This document shows, piece by piece, positions 43,610-54,500 of a stretch of DNA of 64,000 nucleotides. The notes under the pieces are model-generated. The model had not been told where the DNA came from. It worked only from the letters and a program-made list of their open reading frames with translations, and searched no databases. Both the position numbers and the translations under genes were made by a program. Positions within the stretch are counted from its first letter, which is position 1. Each line of letters begins with the position of its first letter. The stretch spans positions 46,374 to 110,373 of the forward strand of contig BAIF02000008.1 in the NCBI GenBank assembly GCA_000509105.1. Direction: 5' to 3'. The DNA comes from Clostridiales bacterium VE202-21. GTDB lineage: Bacteria > Bacillota > Clostridia > Lachnospirales > Lachnospiraceae.

Positions 43610-43939
43610 TCAGTCTCCTTTCTCAATGATTGTTACATCGGGCAGGATGTTGGTGCCGACAATTTTATAATCAACAAAAAATCTATCTTCATCGTAAGTA
43701 ATACCATAATGTTCCTTCAGATATTCCAGGCTTTCCGGATAACTGCCCTCCACGGCATAACAGTAAGTGATACTGCGGTTCAGCGCATTTTCGAGGCTTT
43801 CTCTCTGACGGCGCACAGAACCGGAGGACAGCGATTCAATGCCCTGATAAAATAGAAGCACAATCAGCAGAAAAACGCAGACTGAAATGATAAACTTCCG
43901 ATATGTATGCTGTTTTTTCTGATATTCAAAACGTGCCAT
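43610..43939 (-). CDS. Small bitopic protein of the pilus-like cluster
   Basis: A 109-residue protein with a basic 15-residue head, one membrane segment (about 15-33: FIISVCVFLLIVLLFYQGI) and a 70-residue outer part containing AVEGSYPESLEYLKEHYGI, a pattern shared with pseudopilins (the YP.SLE.L helix). No cleavage motif is seen. It follows the GspF/PilC gene by 12 bases. It could be the major pilin-like subunit, but that is inference from order only. Confidence 0.72.
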   Translation of the reverse strand: MARFEYQKKQHTYRKFIISVCVFLLIVLLFYQGIESLSSGSVRRQRESLENALNRSITYCYAVEGSYPESLEYLKEHYGITYDEDRFFVDYKIVGTNILPDVTIIEKGD

Positions 43940-43951
43940 AAGAACCTCCGT

Positions 43952-45004
43952 TTAAATACTGGACATGATTCCCATTAGAGGAAGCATGACAGAAAGTAAA
44001 ATTACGCCGACGATCAGGGAGAGCGCTATGACAAGTGTAGGCTCCAGGACGGCAAGGCTGTTATTCATACGGGTATCAATATCATCCTGATAAAGCCCTG
44101 CAATATTGTCCATCACCTGATCCATAGAACCAGTTTTAGCGCCGATAGAAGCCATTCTGGCATACATTCCGGTTAAAATACCTGTGCCGTGCAGCGCTTC
44201 TGCCAGATCCTGCCCTTCATCGATAAGGCTTTGGCAGGCATCAATCTTTTTCTGAAAATGCACGTCGTCATTCAGGGCGCTGACCAGTTCCATGCTGCGC
44301 TCCGGATTCAGGCCGCTGCTGAGCGTGAGAGCCATACCGCTGGCAAACCTGCAGGCAGCGATCTCTTCATAAATAACACGGGTAAACCTAAATTTATAAC
44401 CAATATTACGGGACATCTGTTTTCCACTGGCCGTTCTGGTGCCGAAAAGAATCAGTGCCGCGATGACGACCAGAATGGCAACAAATACGATAGAATAATG
44501 ATTGATAGCATTGCCAATCCCCATAAGCGTCCGGGAAAATCCGGTCATCTCGGTGCCCAGCTGGATAAATACCTGATTGAAGATGGGCATAACTTTCACA
44601 AGAAGCACAATGATGACCACTACCATCATACCGGCCATAATAAGCGGATAGGTTACCGCATTTTTAATACTTTTGGCTATAGAGTCCTCACGGTCGTAAT
44701 GCTCGCTCAGTGCAGACATGACCTCGTCAAGGGTGCCTGTCTCCTCGCCGATCTGTATCATATGCAGCATATAGGACGGGAAAAGCCTTGTATTCTCAAG
44801 CGCCTGATACATGCTTCCGGTTTCCTGCATGTGATCCAGAATTGCCTGCAGGATGTCTTTTTCACCTGCGGAGGCGGTGTCCTCCAGCATGATTGTAATA
44901 CCTTCCAGAGAGGAGATGCCCGACTTTAATATCAGGGCAATCTGCCCACAGAAGGCAGAAATCTCCATATTTGTAAATGGTTTTTCCTGTACTTGCTTCT
45001 CCAT
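43952..45004 (-). CDS. pilC: GspF/PilC-type inner-membrane platform protein
   Basis: A 350-residue protein with two T2SSF domains, each ending in membrane helices. The first half has FCGQIALILKSGISSLEGI and MIQIGEETGTLDEVMSAL, the second CRFASGMALTLSSGL and MASIGAKTGSMDQVMDNIA; the repeated G.TG..D..M motif is the family signature. It anchors the secretion ATPase and moves pilin subunits in or out of the membrane. At 350 residues it is slightly shorter than classical PilC (about 400). The start at 45004 has a GGAGGA site. Confidence 0.93.
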   Translation of the reverse strand: MEKQVQEKPFTNMEISAFCGQIALILKSGISSLEGITIMLEDTASAGEKDILQAILDHMQETGSMYQALENTRLFPSYMLHMIQIGEETGTLDEVMSALSEHYDREDSIAKSIKNAVTYPLIMAGMMVVVIIVLLVKVMPIFNQVFIQLGTEMTGFSRTLMGIGNAINHYSIVFVAILVVIAALILFGTRTASGKQMSRNIGYKFRFTRVIYEEIAACRFASGMALTLSSGLNPERSMELVSALNDDVHFQKKIDACQSLIDEGQDLAEALHGTGILTGMYARMASIGAKTGSMDQVMDNIAGLYQDDIDTRMNNSLAVLEPTLVIALSLIVGVILLSVMLPLMGIMSSI

Positions 45005-45060
45005 AGTGTGTCCTCCGTTATTTTTGAATAGGAATAAACGTTGTTATAAGAATAAAATTG

Positions 45061-45996
45061 CTAATAAGAATACTTTACTGTGTAATGACTGCCGTCTCCT
45101 ATGTATTTTCCGACTGCCTTCCTGCTGTTATTTGCGGCAAGAGTCGGATCCATAAGGGACCAGCTTTTGCCGTCAAACTGGATGATCTTATCAACCCAGC
45201 CCTTTTCCTTCAGGTAAACGCTTACCCATGCGTGGTATGCTTCTCCCGAATATCCGACTTCCAGTCTGGTCGGAACTGACTGTGAGCGAAGCATAGCGGC
45301 CATCAGCGAGGCGTAATCGAAACAAATGCCCGTCTTATCTTTTAAGGTCTGATCCAGGTTGGGCAGGTAGTCGGTCGGAATGTTTTCCGCTTTCTTATCA
45401 TCATATACAATATTCTCAATGACGTAGTGATACACGTTCTGTACATAACTAAGGTCATCGGAGGACTTATCAGAAATCTCCCTCCCCAGCTTAACGGCCT
45501 GGGAATCCTCTGTAAACCACACGTATTGATTGGGATACAGGAAAGGCTTAAACTCATCACTGATATTGACTTCTATATCCTGGGAAAATGCGAGTGCATA
45601 GAGGTCGTCCCGGACATTTTCCAGGATATCCAGGTGATAGGAGCCGTTTCCTCCTGTAAGGGGAAAGGTTTCATAAGAACCTCCGCCCAGTGTGTAAGTG
45701 TAAACGGTTCCGTCAGGTATCGTGATCTGCAGTTTGACCTTGGCGGCGCTGCCGCCGTATTGTACCATAACGTAGCCTTCGCCTGTATTGGATGCATCAA
45801 TAGAAATAATTTCATTTCCATAAACGGTTGAACCCGATGCCTGCGGAGTAAGAATCTGGAGCGCGCTCTGCCTTTTTTTACCAGTCGAAGCGGAGGCGCT
45901 TGAAATGTCGCCGTTTCCCTTCGAACAGCCGGAAAAAGAGGAGGCCGCAATCATAATGAGCAGAACAGCACTTAATAAACGTGAACTCTTTTTCAT
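45061..45996 (-). CDS. Transglutaminase-like lipoprotein
   Basis: A 311-residue secreted lipoprotein (lipobox SFSGC, Cys24). After an Ig-like domain (about 50-145) there is a transglutaminase/protease-like domain with the full triad: Cys225 in TGICFDYASL, His255 in AYHAWVSVYL and Asp283 in LMDPT. Such enzymes cross-link or cut proteins on the cell surface. Its position between the regulatory genes and the pilus-like genes suggests modification of the fibre or of the giant surface protein encoded nearby (inference). AGGAGGC precedes the start. Confidence 0.87.
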   Translation of the reverse strand: MKKSSRLLSAVLLIMIAASSFSGCSKGNGDISSASASTGKKRQSALQILTPQASGSTVYGNEIISIDASNTGEGYVMVQYGGSAAKVKLQITIPDGTVYTYTLGGGSYETFPLTGGNGSYHLDILENVRDDLYALAFSQDIEVNISDEFKPFLYPNQYVWFTEDSQAVKLGREISDKSSDDLSYVQNVYHYVIENIVYDDKKAENIPTDYLPNLDQTLKDKTGICFDYASLMAAMLRSQSVPTRLEVGYSGEAYHAWVSVYLKEKGWVDKIIQFDGKSWSLMDPTLAANNSRKAVGKYIGDGSHYTVKYSY

Positions 45997-46026
45997 TACA
46001 TCAGGCCTCCTCTCAGGGTTTCTGTA

Positions 46027-46752
46027 TTATTCCCTGATTGTCAGAATCAGGTGAAGCGTATTGCCGGCCTTGTCCGGCACATAAATGTTAAGCGATTTCT
46101 CAGGATAATCAAATATAATATAGTTCCCCTCTTCATCAAAGGAGACCGGTTCTACCTCATTACCGTCAATATCCAAAGCAGAGATATTATCGTAGTCCAC
46201 TCCGGAGCCGGGATCGGAGAGATACAGATAGATCTGGTCCCCCACCTGCTTGTCAGAAAGAACCACCGGCGAGGTGGTATCCACACCGCTCACCTCACAG
46301 GTGATGGAGGCGAACTGGCGGTTTTTTAGCGTAACGGTAACGGTCATGGTTCCATTGAGTGTGGGTTCGATGGAATATGTCTTTTCGGCCACTTCATATA
46401 CCGGAATATTGCTGCCGCCTATATTGGCTGTGATCCTGCTGACCGGTATAAATGTATCTACAACAAGTTCATATGCAGGTTTGCCGTTTGTACCATGATC
46501 CTTTAAGTTCAGCTGCATATTAGGTGCGATGAACAGCAAAGGCACCATACAAAAAAATAACAGAATAATTACCAGCAGAACCTTCTGGAGCAAAAAACGC
46601 TCTCTTCGGTAATTACTGTAAGATTTCAGCACGGAAAGAGGAACGGTATTGGGTTCTACCTCACATGCATCAAATATATTTTCAAGCATCTGGCTGGCAG
46701 TTGATTCGTCCAGTTCGGGTCCTCTTGTCTTCTTAAATTTGTCTGTCAACAT
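46027..46752 (-). CDS. Membrane protein with cytoplasmic head and Ig-like exterior, possible anti-sigma
   Basis: A 241-residue protein with a cytoplasmic head (1-55), one membrane helix (about 57-79: VLLVIILLFFCMVPLLFIAP) and a beta-rich exterior ending YVPDKAGNTLHLILTI, like the Ig-type domains of surface proteins. It directly follows the sigma-factor gene (17 bases). That order is typical of an anti-sigma factor, but the head shows no zinc-binding or known anti-sigma motif. No family is named. Confidence 0.72.
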   Translation of the reverse strand: MLTDKFKKTRGPELDESTASQMLENIFDACEVEPNTVPLSVLKSYSNYRRERFLLQKVLLVIILLFFCMVPLLFIAPNMQLNLKDHGTNGKPAYELVVDTFIPVSRITANIGGSNIPVYEVAEKTYSIEPTLNGTMTVTVTLKNRQFASITCEVSGVDTTSPVVLSDKQVGDQIYLYLSDPGSGVDYDNISALDIDGNEVEPVSFDEEGNYIIFDYPEKSLNIYVPDKAGNTLHLILTIRE

Positions 46753-46769
46753 TGGTAAAACTCACCTCC

Positions 46770-47339
46770 TTAACGCTCCAGTGCCTGCGCCAGCTTTGTA
46801 CGTCCGCTGTTAAGATAACGCTTCACGGTACTTTTACTGACCTCCATTACATCAGCGATTTCCTCCAGCTTCATATTTTGATAATACTTCATAATAATGG
46901 CCTGTGATTCAGTAAATGACAGATCTAATATCTTCTTCATGATATATTCACGTTCATCTACCCGGATGACCTGTTCTTCCGGATTAGCATGATGCTTCGC
47001 CTGGTACTTGTTAACAGCGATATCTTCCTTGGTAAAGCCGGTCAGTTCCTGGTCAAAACGGTTCTGCTTACGGTGCATATTAAAGCAGACGCGGAAATTG
47101 ATCTGATTGAGCCAGGAAATGAAAAGCTTAGAATCTCGAAGTGTATAAAGATTCTTGAGTGCTAGTATATAAGTTTCCTGGAGGGCGTCCTGTGCAAGAT
47201 ATTCATCCTTCAGATAATTAAATGCAAAACGGTATTCTTTTTGATAAGTGGCAGCATACAATTCAGCAAAAGCGTCGCTGTCACCGGTTCGGGCACGGCT
47301 GACCAGGGTCGATATATAGCCATAATCTAATTCTGCCAT
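46770..47339 (-). CDS. ECF-type RNA polymerase sigma factor
   Basis: A 189-residue sigma-70 family factor. Region 2 is visible (FNYLKDEYLAQDALQETYIL) and region 4 (MKLEEIADVMEVSKSTVKRY helix-turn-helix). It heads the pilus-like cluster and probably directs its transcription, with the next membrane protein as its control. Ribosome site AGGTG is modest. Two repeat copies separate it from the GGDEF gene upstream, which may belong to another transcript. Confidence 0.9.
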   Translation of the reverse strand: MAELDYGYISTLVSRARTGDSDAFAELYAATYQKEYRFAFNYLKDEYLAQDALQETYILALKNLYTLRDSKLFISWLNQINFRVCFNMHRKQNRFDQELTGFTKEDIAVNKYQAKHHANPEEQVIRVDEREYIMKKILDLSFTESQAIIMKYYQNMKLEEIADVMEVSKSTVKRYLNSGRTKLAQALER

Positions 47340-47402
47340 CTATTCACCTACTTCCCGTTATAGTCTCATATACTTCCCGTTTATAGTTTCATAATCTTAT
47401 AT

Positions 47403-47534
47403 CCCAAAGGCACCCCATAACACATGCCCTGTGGACGGGTCTGCAACGCAGCTGCAGAATAAGGTATACCCAAAGGGCACCCCGTAACTCATGCCCTGCG
47501 GGCGGGTCTGCAGCAAAGCTGCAGAATAAGGTAT
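47403..47534. repeat. Two tandem copies (A and B) of the 65-70 bp dispersed repeat
   Basis: Copy A (47403-47468) and copy B (47469-47534) share CCCAAAG.GCACCCC.TAAC, CATGCCCTG, GCGGGTCTGCA and GCTGCAGAATAAGGTAT. The period is 66 bases. Both contain internal GC-rich inverted repeats (CTGCAG, GCCCTGCGGGC). More distant inverted copies are at 36735 and 40963. They fill the space between the GGDEF and sigma genes. Confidence 0.85.
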
Positions 47535-47538
47535 GTAT

Positions 47539-48225
47539 TTAAGCACTGTATATCCTCTTATTTGCGAGTGCAATAAGATCGGTAATGGTACCGGCCTTAG
47601 TACCTTCCTTGAAAGCACGGCCGTATTTGTAAGCAATTGGATGGGTTCCTGATCCTGAATTGTGAGAGTCTACTTTTGTGTAAACCCGTTCGAGGAAATT
47701 ATCTAGTTTCTCATCGCTTCCGTTTTCGAACAAAGCCATAAATTTGTTTCCTCCATTGCGCCCGATAAAACAGAGGTCAACGGAGGCCATTTTGAGGATG
47801 TTGGAGAAATCCTTAATCAGAGCATTCCCCTCTGCGTGTCCATATAAGCGGTTTATATCGCTTACATTTGACAGTTCAAACATGATACATCCGATGTCAG
47901 AAGGCAATGCCTGGTCAAGATACTTTTCGATTAGTGCATCGCAGCTGAAACGGTTTGGAATACCGGAGAGAGGATCCGAGTGTACTGCAAAGTCCAGGTC
48001 CCGGTAGTCTCTTTTAAAGGAAGAGAAAAAATTAAAATCAAGAAAAAGAAATAAGAATGACAATCCTAGCACCGCCCATAACAGACCACAAATAATCCGG
48101 ATAGACGGGTTCGTGGCAATATATTGATATACCTCCGGATCCATTATAATCTTATATATACAAAACCCGGTCAGAAAGACGTAGATGATCAGTTGTATTG
48201 TTTTGAAAATATCTAGTTTCTTCAT
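47539..48225 (-). CDS. GGDEF-domain membrane protein with degenerate active site
   Basis: A 228-residue protein with two membrane helices (about 9-27 and 43-63) and a short GGDEF domain (about 80-228) starting with SDPLSGIPNRFS. The signature motif reads GGNKF at 158-162 in place of GGDEF, so the metal-binding and catalytic acids are lost and diguanylate cyclase activity is unlikely. The protein may instead bind nucleotide or act as a scaffold or sensor. It is the first gene on the minus strand, divergent from the giant surface protein; AAGGAGGC is the ribosome site. Confidence 0.87.
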   Translation of the reverse strand: MKKLDIFKTIQLIIYVFLTGFCIYKIIMDPEVYQYIATNPSIRIICGLLWAVLGLSFLFLFLDFNFFSSFKRDYRDLDFAVHSDPLSGIPNRFSCDALIEKYLDQALPSDIGCIMFELSNVSDINRLYGHAEGNALIKDFSNILKMASVDLCFIGRNGGNKFMALFENGSDEKLDNFLERVYTKVDSHNSGSGTHPIAYKYGRAFKEGTKAGTITDLIALANKRIYSA

Positions 48226-48593
48226 TGATATAGCCTCCTTATTTCTCTGGACAAAATCTCGGAATCTTCAATTATTAATACTGAAGATGTTCAACAAACA
48301 TTTTAATTATATCACATTTTAATGGATATACCTATATTTTTTCAAGCTACTATTTGTGTATATTTCAGATTATACATTAAATTTACACAATTATTTAATA
48401 TTAAGTTCATGTAAATCGTATTAACTTAAGAAAAAAATTAAGAAAGTATAAAAAATATGATCCCTTTCCAGATATCAATCCCTCTTTATATATGAAACGT
48501 CTAAATCTGTAAGTCCTTAATGTTGAGTAATTCAAGGGATTGGATTTTGGCATTATAGATAAATGAGAATTATAAAAAGGAAGGAGAAAGATT
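48226..48593. other. Divergent promoter region, AT-rich
   Basis: These 368 bases separate the divergent GGDEF and giant surface-protein genes. The middle (about 48290-48450) is strongly AT-rich and untranslated. An AAGGAAGGAGAAAG ribosome site precedes 48594. I see no convincing -35/-10 pair or palindromic operator; a long 5' leader for the giant gene is possible. Confidence 0.5.
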
Positions 48594-51500
48594 ATGAAGA
48601 AGAATTTTAAACGCTGGCTTGCTCTTCTTTTAGCGGTTGCTATGGTAGCAACAAGTGCCGTGTATTCGTCTGGAAATTCACTGAAAGCTACCGGTGATCC
48701 GGAGAATGTAGAGCAGAGTGACCAGCAGAGCGAGCCTCAGACCGTGGATGAGGGAATGGGCAGCGCTGATGCAGGTATGCGTGATTCGGATGCAGGGACC
48801 CAGGAAACTGGCGAGACCGACTCAAAACAGGTGATCGAACTGGAAAAACCACAGGGCGATCAAGAGGCTGCAAAGCAGGAAACAGAGAATTCTGATCAGA
48901 AGGCGGATGCTATATCCGATGCAGAACAGACTGGGGGAGCTGACCAGGTATCAGGGACAGAGCAGAAGAATGCTTCTGAACCGGCCGAAGAAGCGCAGGT
49001 AGAGCCTGAAGTACAGAAATACAGTGTTGTGTTTCACAGTCCTGCCGTGGATGGGGGCAGCTTAAGTGTTTGGGCAGACGGAAACGAAAAACAAAGTATT
49101 TCATACGGCAGTGGAAATTATACAGAAGAAATTACAGAGGGCACTCTGTTAAATTTCCAGATAACTGTTCATGATAAATATACGCTTGAAGGAGTGACAG
49201 ATCAGAATGGAACAGCAATCGCTCCTGTCTCTTCAGAAGGAAATGTTTATACTTATCAGGTTACCGTTTCAGGAAATCTAGAAATAAACACTTTATATAA
49301 GGAAGAAACTCAAAAAGAAGAGGCACAGCAGGAGGATGCACAAAAAACGGAAAAGAAATCAAAGATTTCTTCCAGCAGTACAAAGAGTGTAAGTCCTCTC
49401 AGCATCTCCGGCCAGCAGTCCATGTATGTTGGCGACACTCAGACTTTAGCGGGAGAAGGCAGCTGGGGAAGAAGCCATAACTGGAGTGCCAGCGGCAGCG
49501 GTAGTGTTACAATTGATGCTGACGGATCTAATGCCAGCATTACAGCAACCAAAGCTGGTAATGTAACAATAACCCACACGTATAAGTGGTTCGGTAGCCA
49601 AACAGAGACGTTCAATCTTGTGATTTACGACAAGGTCCCACTGACGGGGATTACGATTGCCGGAGAAGACAGCGTAAATATTGGCGCTTCGAAGACATTA
49701 AGTATCACACCGACGCCGGCAGATACAACGGACAAAACCACAGTTACATGGTCTTCAAGTAATGAAAAGGCAGCATCTGTTGATAAAAACGGCGTTGTTA
49801 CAGGTATCGCTGAGGGCGAGACGGTTATTACCGCAGTATCAACAGTGGATAAGAACATTAAGGCATCAAAGACGATCCATGTGCTTCGGATTCCTATGAC
49901 GGGAATTCAGATTCATGGCGAAGATACGGTGAATTCTGGAGATACATTGCAGTTAAGCGCAGAGTGCCTGCCTAAAAATACGACAGATGACAAGAAGGTG
50001 GTATGGACATCTGCAGATGAAGAGGTTGCTTCTGTTGACAGCAATGGACTGGTCACGGCAAAGCGGGGCGGTTCAGTTGAGATTACTGCTTCATGCGGAG
50101 AATTTAGTGACAAACTTGAGATCAGGATTACACAGGAAGTTACAAAAGTCGAAGTTGTCCTTGATACTGATAAGTTGATTATGGGAACGGCAACGAAGGC
50201 AACCGCAAAAGTGAATCCTTCCGATGCCACAGACAAAATCGTCACTTGGAGTTCTGACAACGAAGAGGTAGCAGTTGTTGATGAGGATGGAAATATCAGC
50301 ACAGTGGGCAAAGGGACTGCCAACATCATTGCAACAGCATCCAATGGGATTGAGGGTTCTGCAAAGTTAATCGTGGAGCAGGCATCCGTGAGTGTTACCG
50401 CTGATTATCTGAATCCTGTAATCGGAGATAAGGTTCAGGCAAAGGCAGAAGTAAAACCGGAGTGGCTGACGGAGCAGATGAAAGAGCTGCAATGGTCTTC
50501 CAGCAATGAAGAGGTTGCAGATGTCAGTGCAGAAGGTCTCATTACAACGAAAGCTGTCGGTAAGGCGGAGATTACGGCTTCATTAAAAGAGAATCCAGAG
50601 ATCAGCGCATCTATAGAGATTACAGTGCACGACCCGGCAGTGATATCTTCTCACACACTGTCTGTAGAGTTTGTATATCAAAGCGGTGGAAGAGTTCAGT
50701 CCACCTTCCGTGCACAATATGTGACTGGTGAGAAATATGAAGTAACGATTCCGGCAAAACAGGGATATACAACATACATGCAGGAATCTGACGGATCACT
50801 GGGACAGGAAGTGTCAGGTACGCTGACGGACAATATTTACGAAAATCAGAATCTTGTGGTTGTTTATGTACCGGACAGTGTAGAATATCAGGTAACCCAC
50901 CGGTTCGAACAGACTGATGGAAGTTATAAAGAAGAGATCGAGAAAAAAACAGGTTATGTCGGTGAGGATACACAGGCAGAAGCAAAAGACTTAGAGGCAT
51001 ATATACCGTCTGAATTTGAGAATGTTGAGATCGGCGGAGACCGTGATATTAATATCACTATTACCTATAAGCTGTCAGAATATACCGTAAGGTTCAATAC
51101 AAATGGCGGAAGCTATGCTGCCACACAATATCTGAAACATGGTGAAAGTATTAATGTAGATAATTATAAACCGACAAAAGAAGGTTATAATTTCTCCGGC
51201 TGGTACAATGATTCGGAATTTTCCGATCGGGTGGCCGGTGAGCAGGTGATTAAACAGGATCGCACGTTCTACGCAAAATGGACTGCCATAGATGTAAATT
51301 ATACCATCTCTTATTGGCTTGAAAATGCTGATGATACTGATTACAGCTACAGCAAATCCGTTACTGCAACAGCGAAAGCAGGAACAGAGCTGACAGTAAC
51401 GGCTAATCAGGCGGGAACCATTGACTACTTTACGTTTAAGAATTCCGAAACGAAAACCATAGCAGCCAATGGATCCACAATCATTAACGTTTATTATAGT

Positions 51501-54500
51501 AGGAATACGTATACATTAACATTCTATGATAATAGAAAGCAGGTCTATTCGGCAACGAAAAAGTACAATGCAGATATTTCCAAGATGCTCCCCTTTGATT
51601 CAAAATATGAAGGCCGGGCATGGGAAGCAACCTCTTATTATGATTATGCACTGCAGACTCTGGATCGGATGCCTGCGCAGAATATCAAGTTTAATCTGTA
51701 CAATAAGTCATCCGACCAATATAAAACCATATATTATTATGGCGAGAATGTAGACGGAAACGGGTATTCACTCATTAAATCCGTCGGCACCTATTTTAAT
51801 TACATTACATATGAAGAAGAGTATCATCCGATACAGGGTTATGTGAGAAGGGACAGCGGATGGAAGAGTAAAGACTTTTCATATGACCGGAATAAGAAGG
51901 AGTATTATGTAAATCTGTACTATGACAGGGCGTCCTATGATCTAACGTTCTATAACTATAATGGTATAGAGAAAACACAGCCTGTTACATTTGGCGTCTC
52001 CTTGGAATCCTATAACCATGAACCTGCCAGACCGGCGAATTTACCGGAATATTATACATTCCAGGGATGGTATACTTCGGAAGACTGTACGGATGGATCA
52101 GAGGTTGACTGGAGTTCCACGATGCCTTTCAATGATTTAATGGTCTATGCGAAATGGGCAGCCGGAGAGTATACAGTAGATTTCGATACACAAGGCGGCA
52201 GTTCCGTCGCTTCCCAGACAGTGCCAGCGGGCAATACGGTAATGCAGCCATCTGATCCTGAGCGTGAAGGATACAAGTTTGAGGGTTGGTATACATCAAA
52301 GGATTACAGCGAACGTTTTGACTTTGGAAAACCAATCGAAAAAAAGACCACAGTTTATGCAAAGTGGAAACAGATTACAACAACCACATATACGATCAAG
52401 TATATAGATGACCGCGATGGCAGTGAATTATTTGGCTCTGTTATAAAAGGCGGCAAGGTTGGAGATACTGTCTATGCATATCCAAAGGCACATGATGAGT
52501 TAGTTCCGACAAAGGCCAGTGCATCCCTCGAATTATCCTGGGATAGCAAAAAGAATGTGATTGAATTCCATTATTCAATTCCGTCAGATGTGTATTATAA
52601 AGTACAGTATCTGGATGCGGAAACAGGAGAAGCTTTAATTACCGAAAAAATTGAAAAGATCAGTGCTAACCGTGTGGTGGAGACAGCACCTGTGGTTGAG
52701 GGATACGAAGCAGATTCTGTAAGAAAATCTTTAAATCTTGCAAATGAAACAAGTGAAGCAGATATTAAAGAGAACGTGATCACATTCCAGTATACGGTTA
52801 TTAAGAATCCGATTGCCTCCAGTGTGGTAAATGGCACGATCCAGCCTTCCGGTACGACAGAAGTAAAATGGGGAGGCAGCCAGACGTATACGTATGAGCC
52901 ATCCTCAGGATTCGTATTAAAGAGCGTGATTGTGGATGGGCAGGATGTTACGGCATCGAATCCGGGCAGCTACACCTTCAACAATGTGACTGCGCCGCAC
53001 AATATTAAGGTTACCTATCAGGTAGATTTCAGCGGGTTTGCAGTTAGCGGAATCGAAAAGGAATATGACGGAAACTCCTATCATATCGGTTTCACCGGAA
53101 CCACCTATCCAACAGATCAGATCGAATACTGGTATAACGGAAAACTCCAGATGGGCAATCCAAGCTTTACGAATGCTGGAGAGTATCCGGTAACCGTGAA
53201 GGTAAAAAGAGGCAGTGATGTGTGGCAGGATACAGCCACAGTTAAGATCACAAAAAGAACAGCTAATATCACAGTAGACGACAAAGAGAAATTCTTTGAT
53301 GAGGCAGATCCGGCATTGACAGGTAAGATTGAGAATCTTGTAGATGCGGGAGATTTGGGTACTGTTACTTATAAGAGAAGCAACACGGACGAAGCGGTTG
53401 GAATCTATAGGGAAGTATTAATTGCAGAGTATACTGATAATTCCAATTATATCGTGACTGTAAACCGGGGGGATTTTGAGATTAAGACGGCGAAAGTCGA
53501 AGGAGCAAGTCTTACAGCATCCGGCGGCAGTTGGCCCTATGACGGAACAGCACACGGAGCAGAAGCAGCGGTTCAGGGAGCTGAAGGATATACTGTCTAT
53601 TATAAAGTAGAAGGCGGAGACTGGAGCGAAGACGCGCCGACCGTAAAAGATGTAGCAGACGGCAAGAAGACAGTCAGTGTAAAAGCAACCAGAAGCGGTT
53701 ACGAAGATCTGACTGCTGAAGACGTTACAATAGAGATTACGGCAAAACCGGTGACCATTGAAGTAAGCAATGCATGGAAATACTTCGATGACCCGGATCC
53801 GGCATTTACCGGAACTGTAGGGGAACTTGTAGCAGCCGGTGATCTTGGTGAAGTAACATATAAGAGAACGAATACAGACGAGAAGGTGCAGGTATATAAC
53901 GATGTACTAACAGCGGAATATACAGCAAATACGAATTACCAGGTAACCGTACTTCCGGGTGACTTCGAAATCAAAACGGCAAGTATTCAGGGAGCTTCTC
54001 TGAGAGCAGAAGGCGGCAGCTGGCCTTATGATGGGTATGCACATGCAGCACAGGCGGCAGTTAGCGGGGCAGACGGATACAAGATCTTATATTATACAGA
54101 AGGTGGCACATGGTCTGAAGATTCACCGACTGTTACAAACGTAGCGGATGGAACAAAGTCAGTCAGCGTAAAGGCAGTCAGAGAAGGATATGAAGATCTG
54201 ACGACCAATAACGTGACAATCCAGATCACACCGAGAGATGCAGTAATCACAGTAAAAGATGCATGGAAATACTTCGATGATCCGGATCCGGCATTTGAAG
54301 GAAGTGTATCGAATCTTGTAGCAGCAGGCGATCTGGGAGACATCAGCTACAGCAGAACCAATAAGGATGAAGATGTAGATATCTATAAAGAAGTTCTGAC
54401 AGCAGATTATACTCCGAACACGAATTATAATGTAGATATCGTCAAAGGTGATTTTGAAATCAAAACCGCAACGATTACAGGAGCAGAACTCAAAGCATCC

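Noticed and set aside
47397..47636. 79-codon minus-strand frame over the tandem repeats
   Set aside because: Its repeated residues simply reflect copies A and B of the dispersed DNA repeat, and it overlaps the end of the GGDEF gene.
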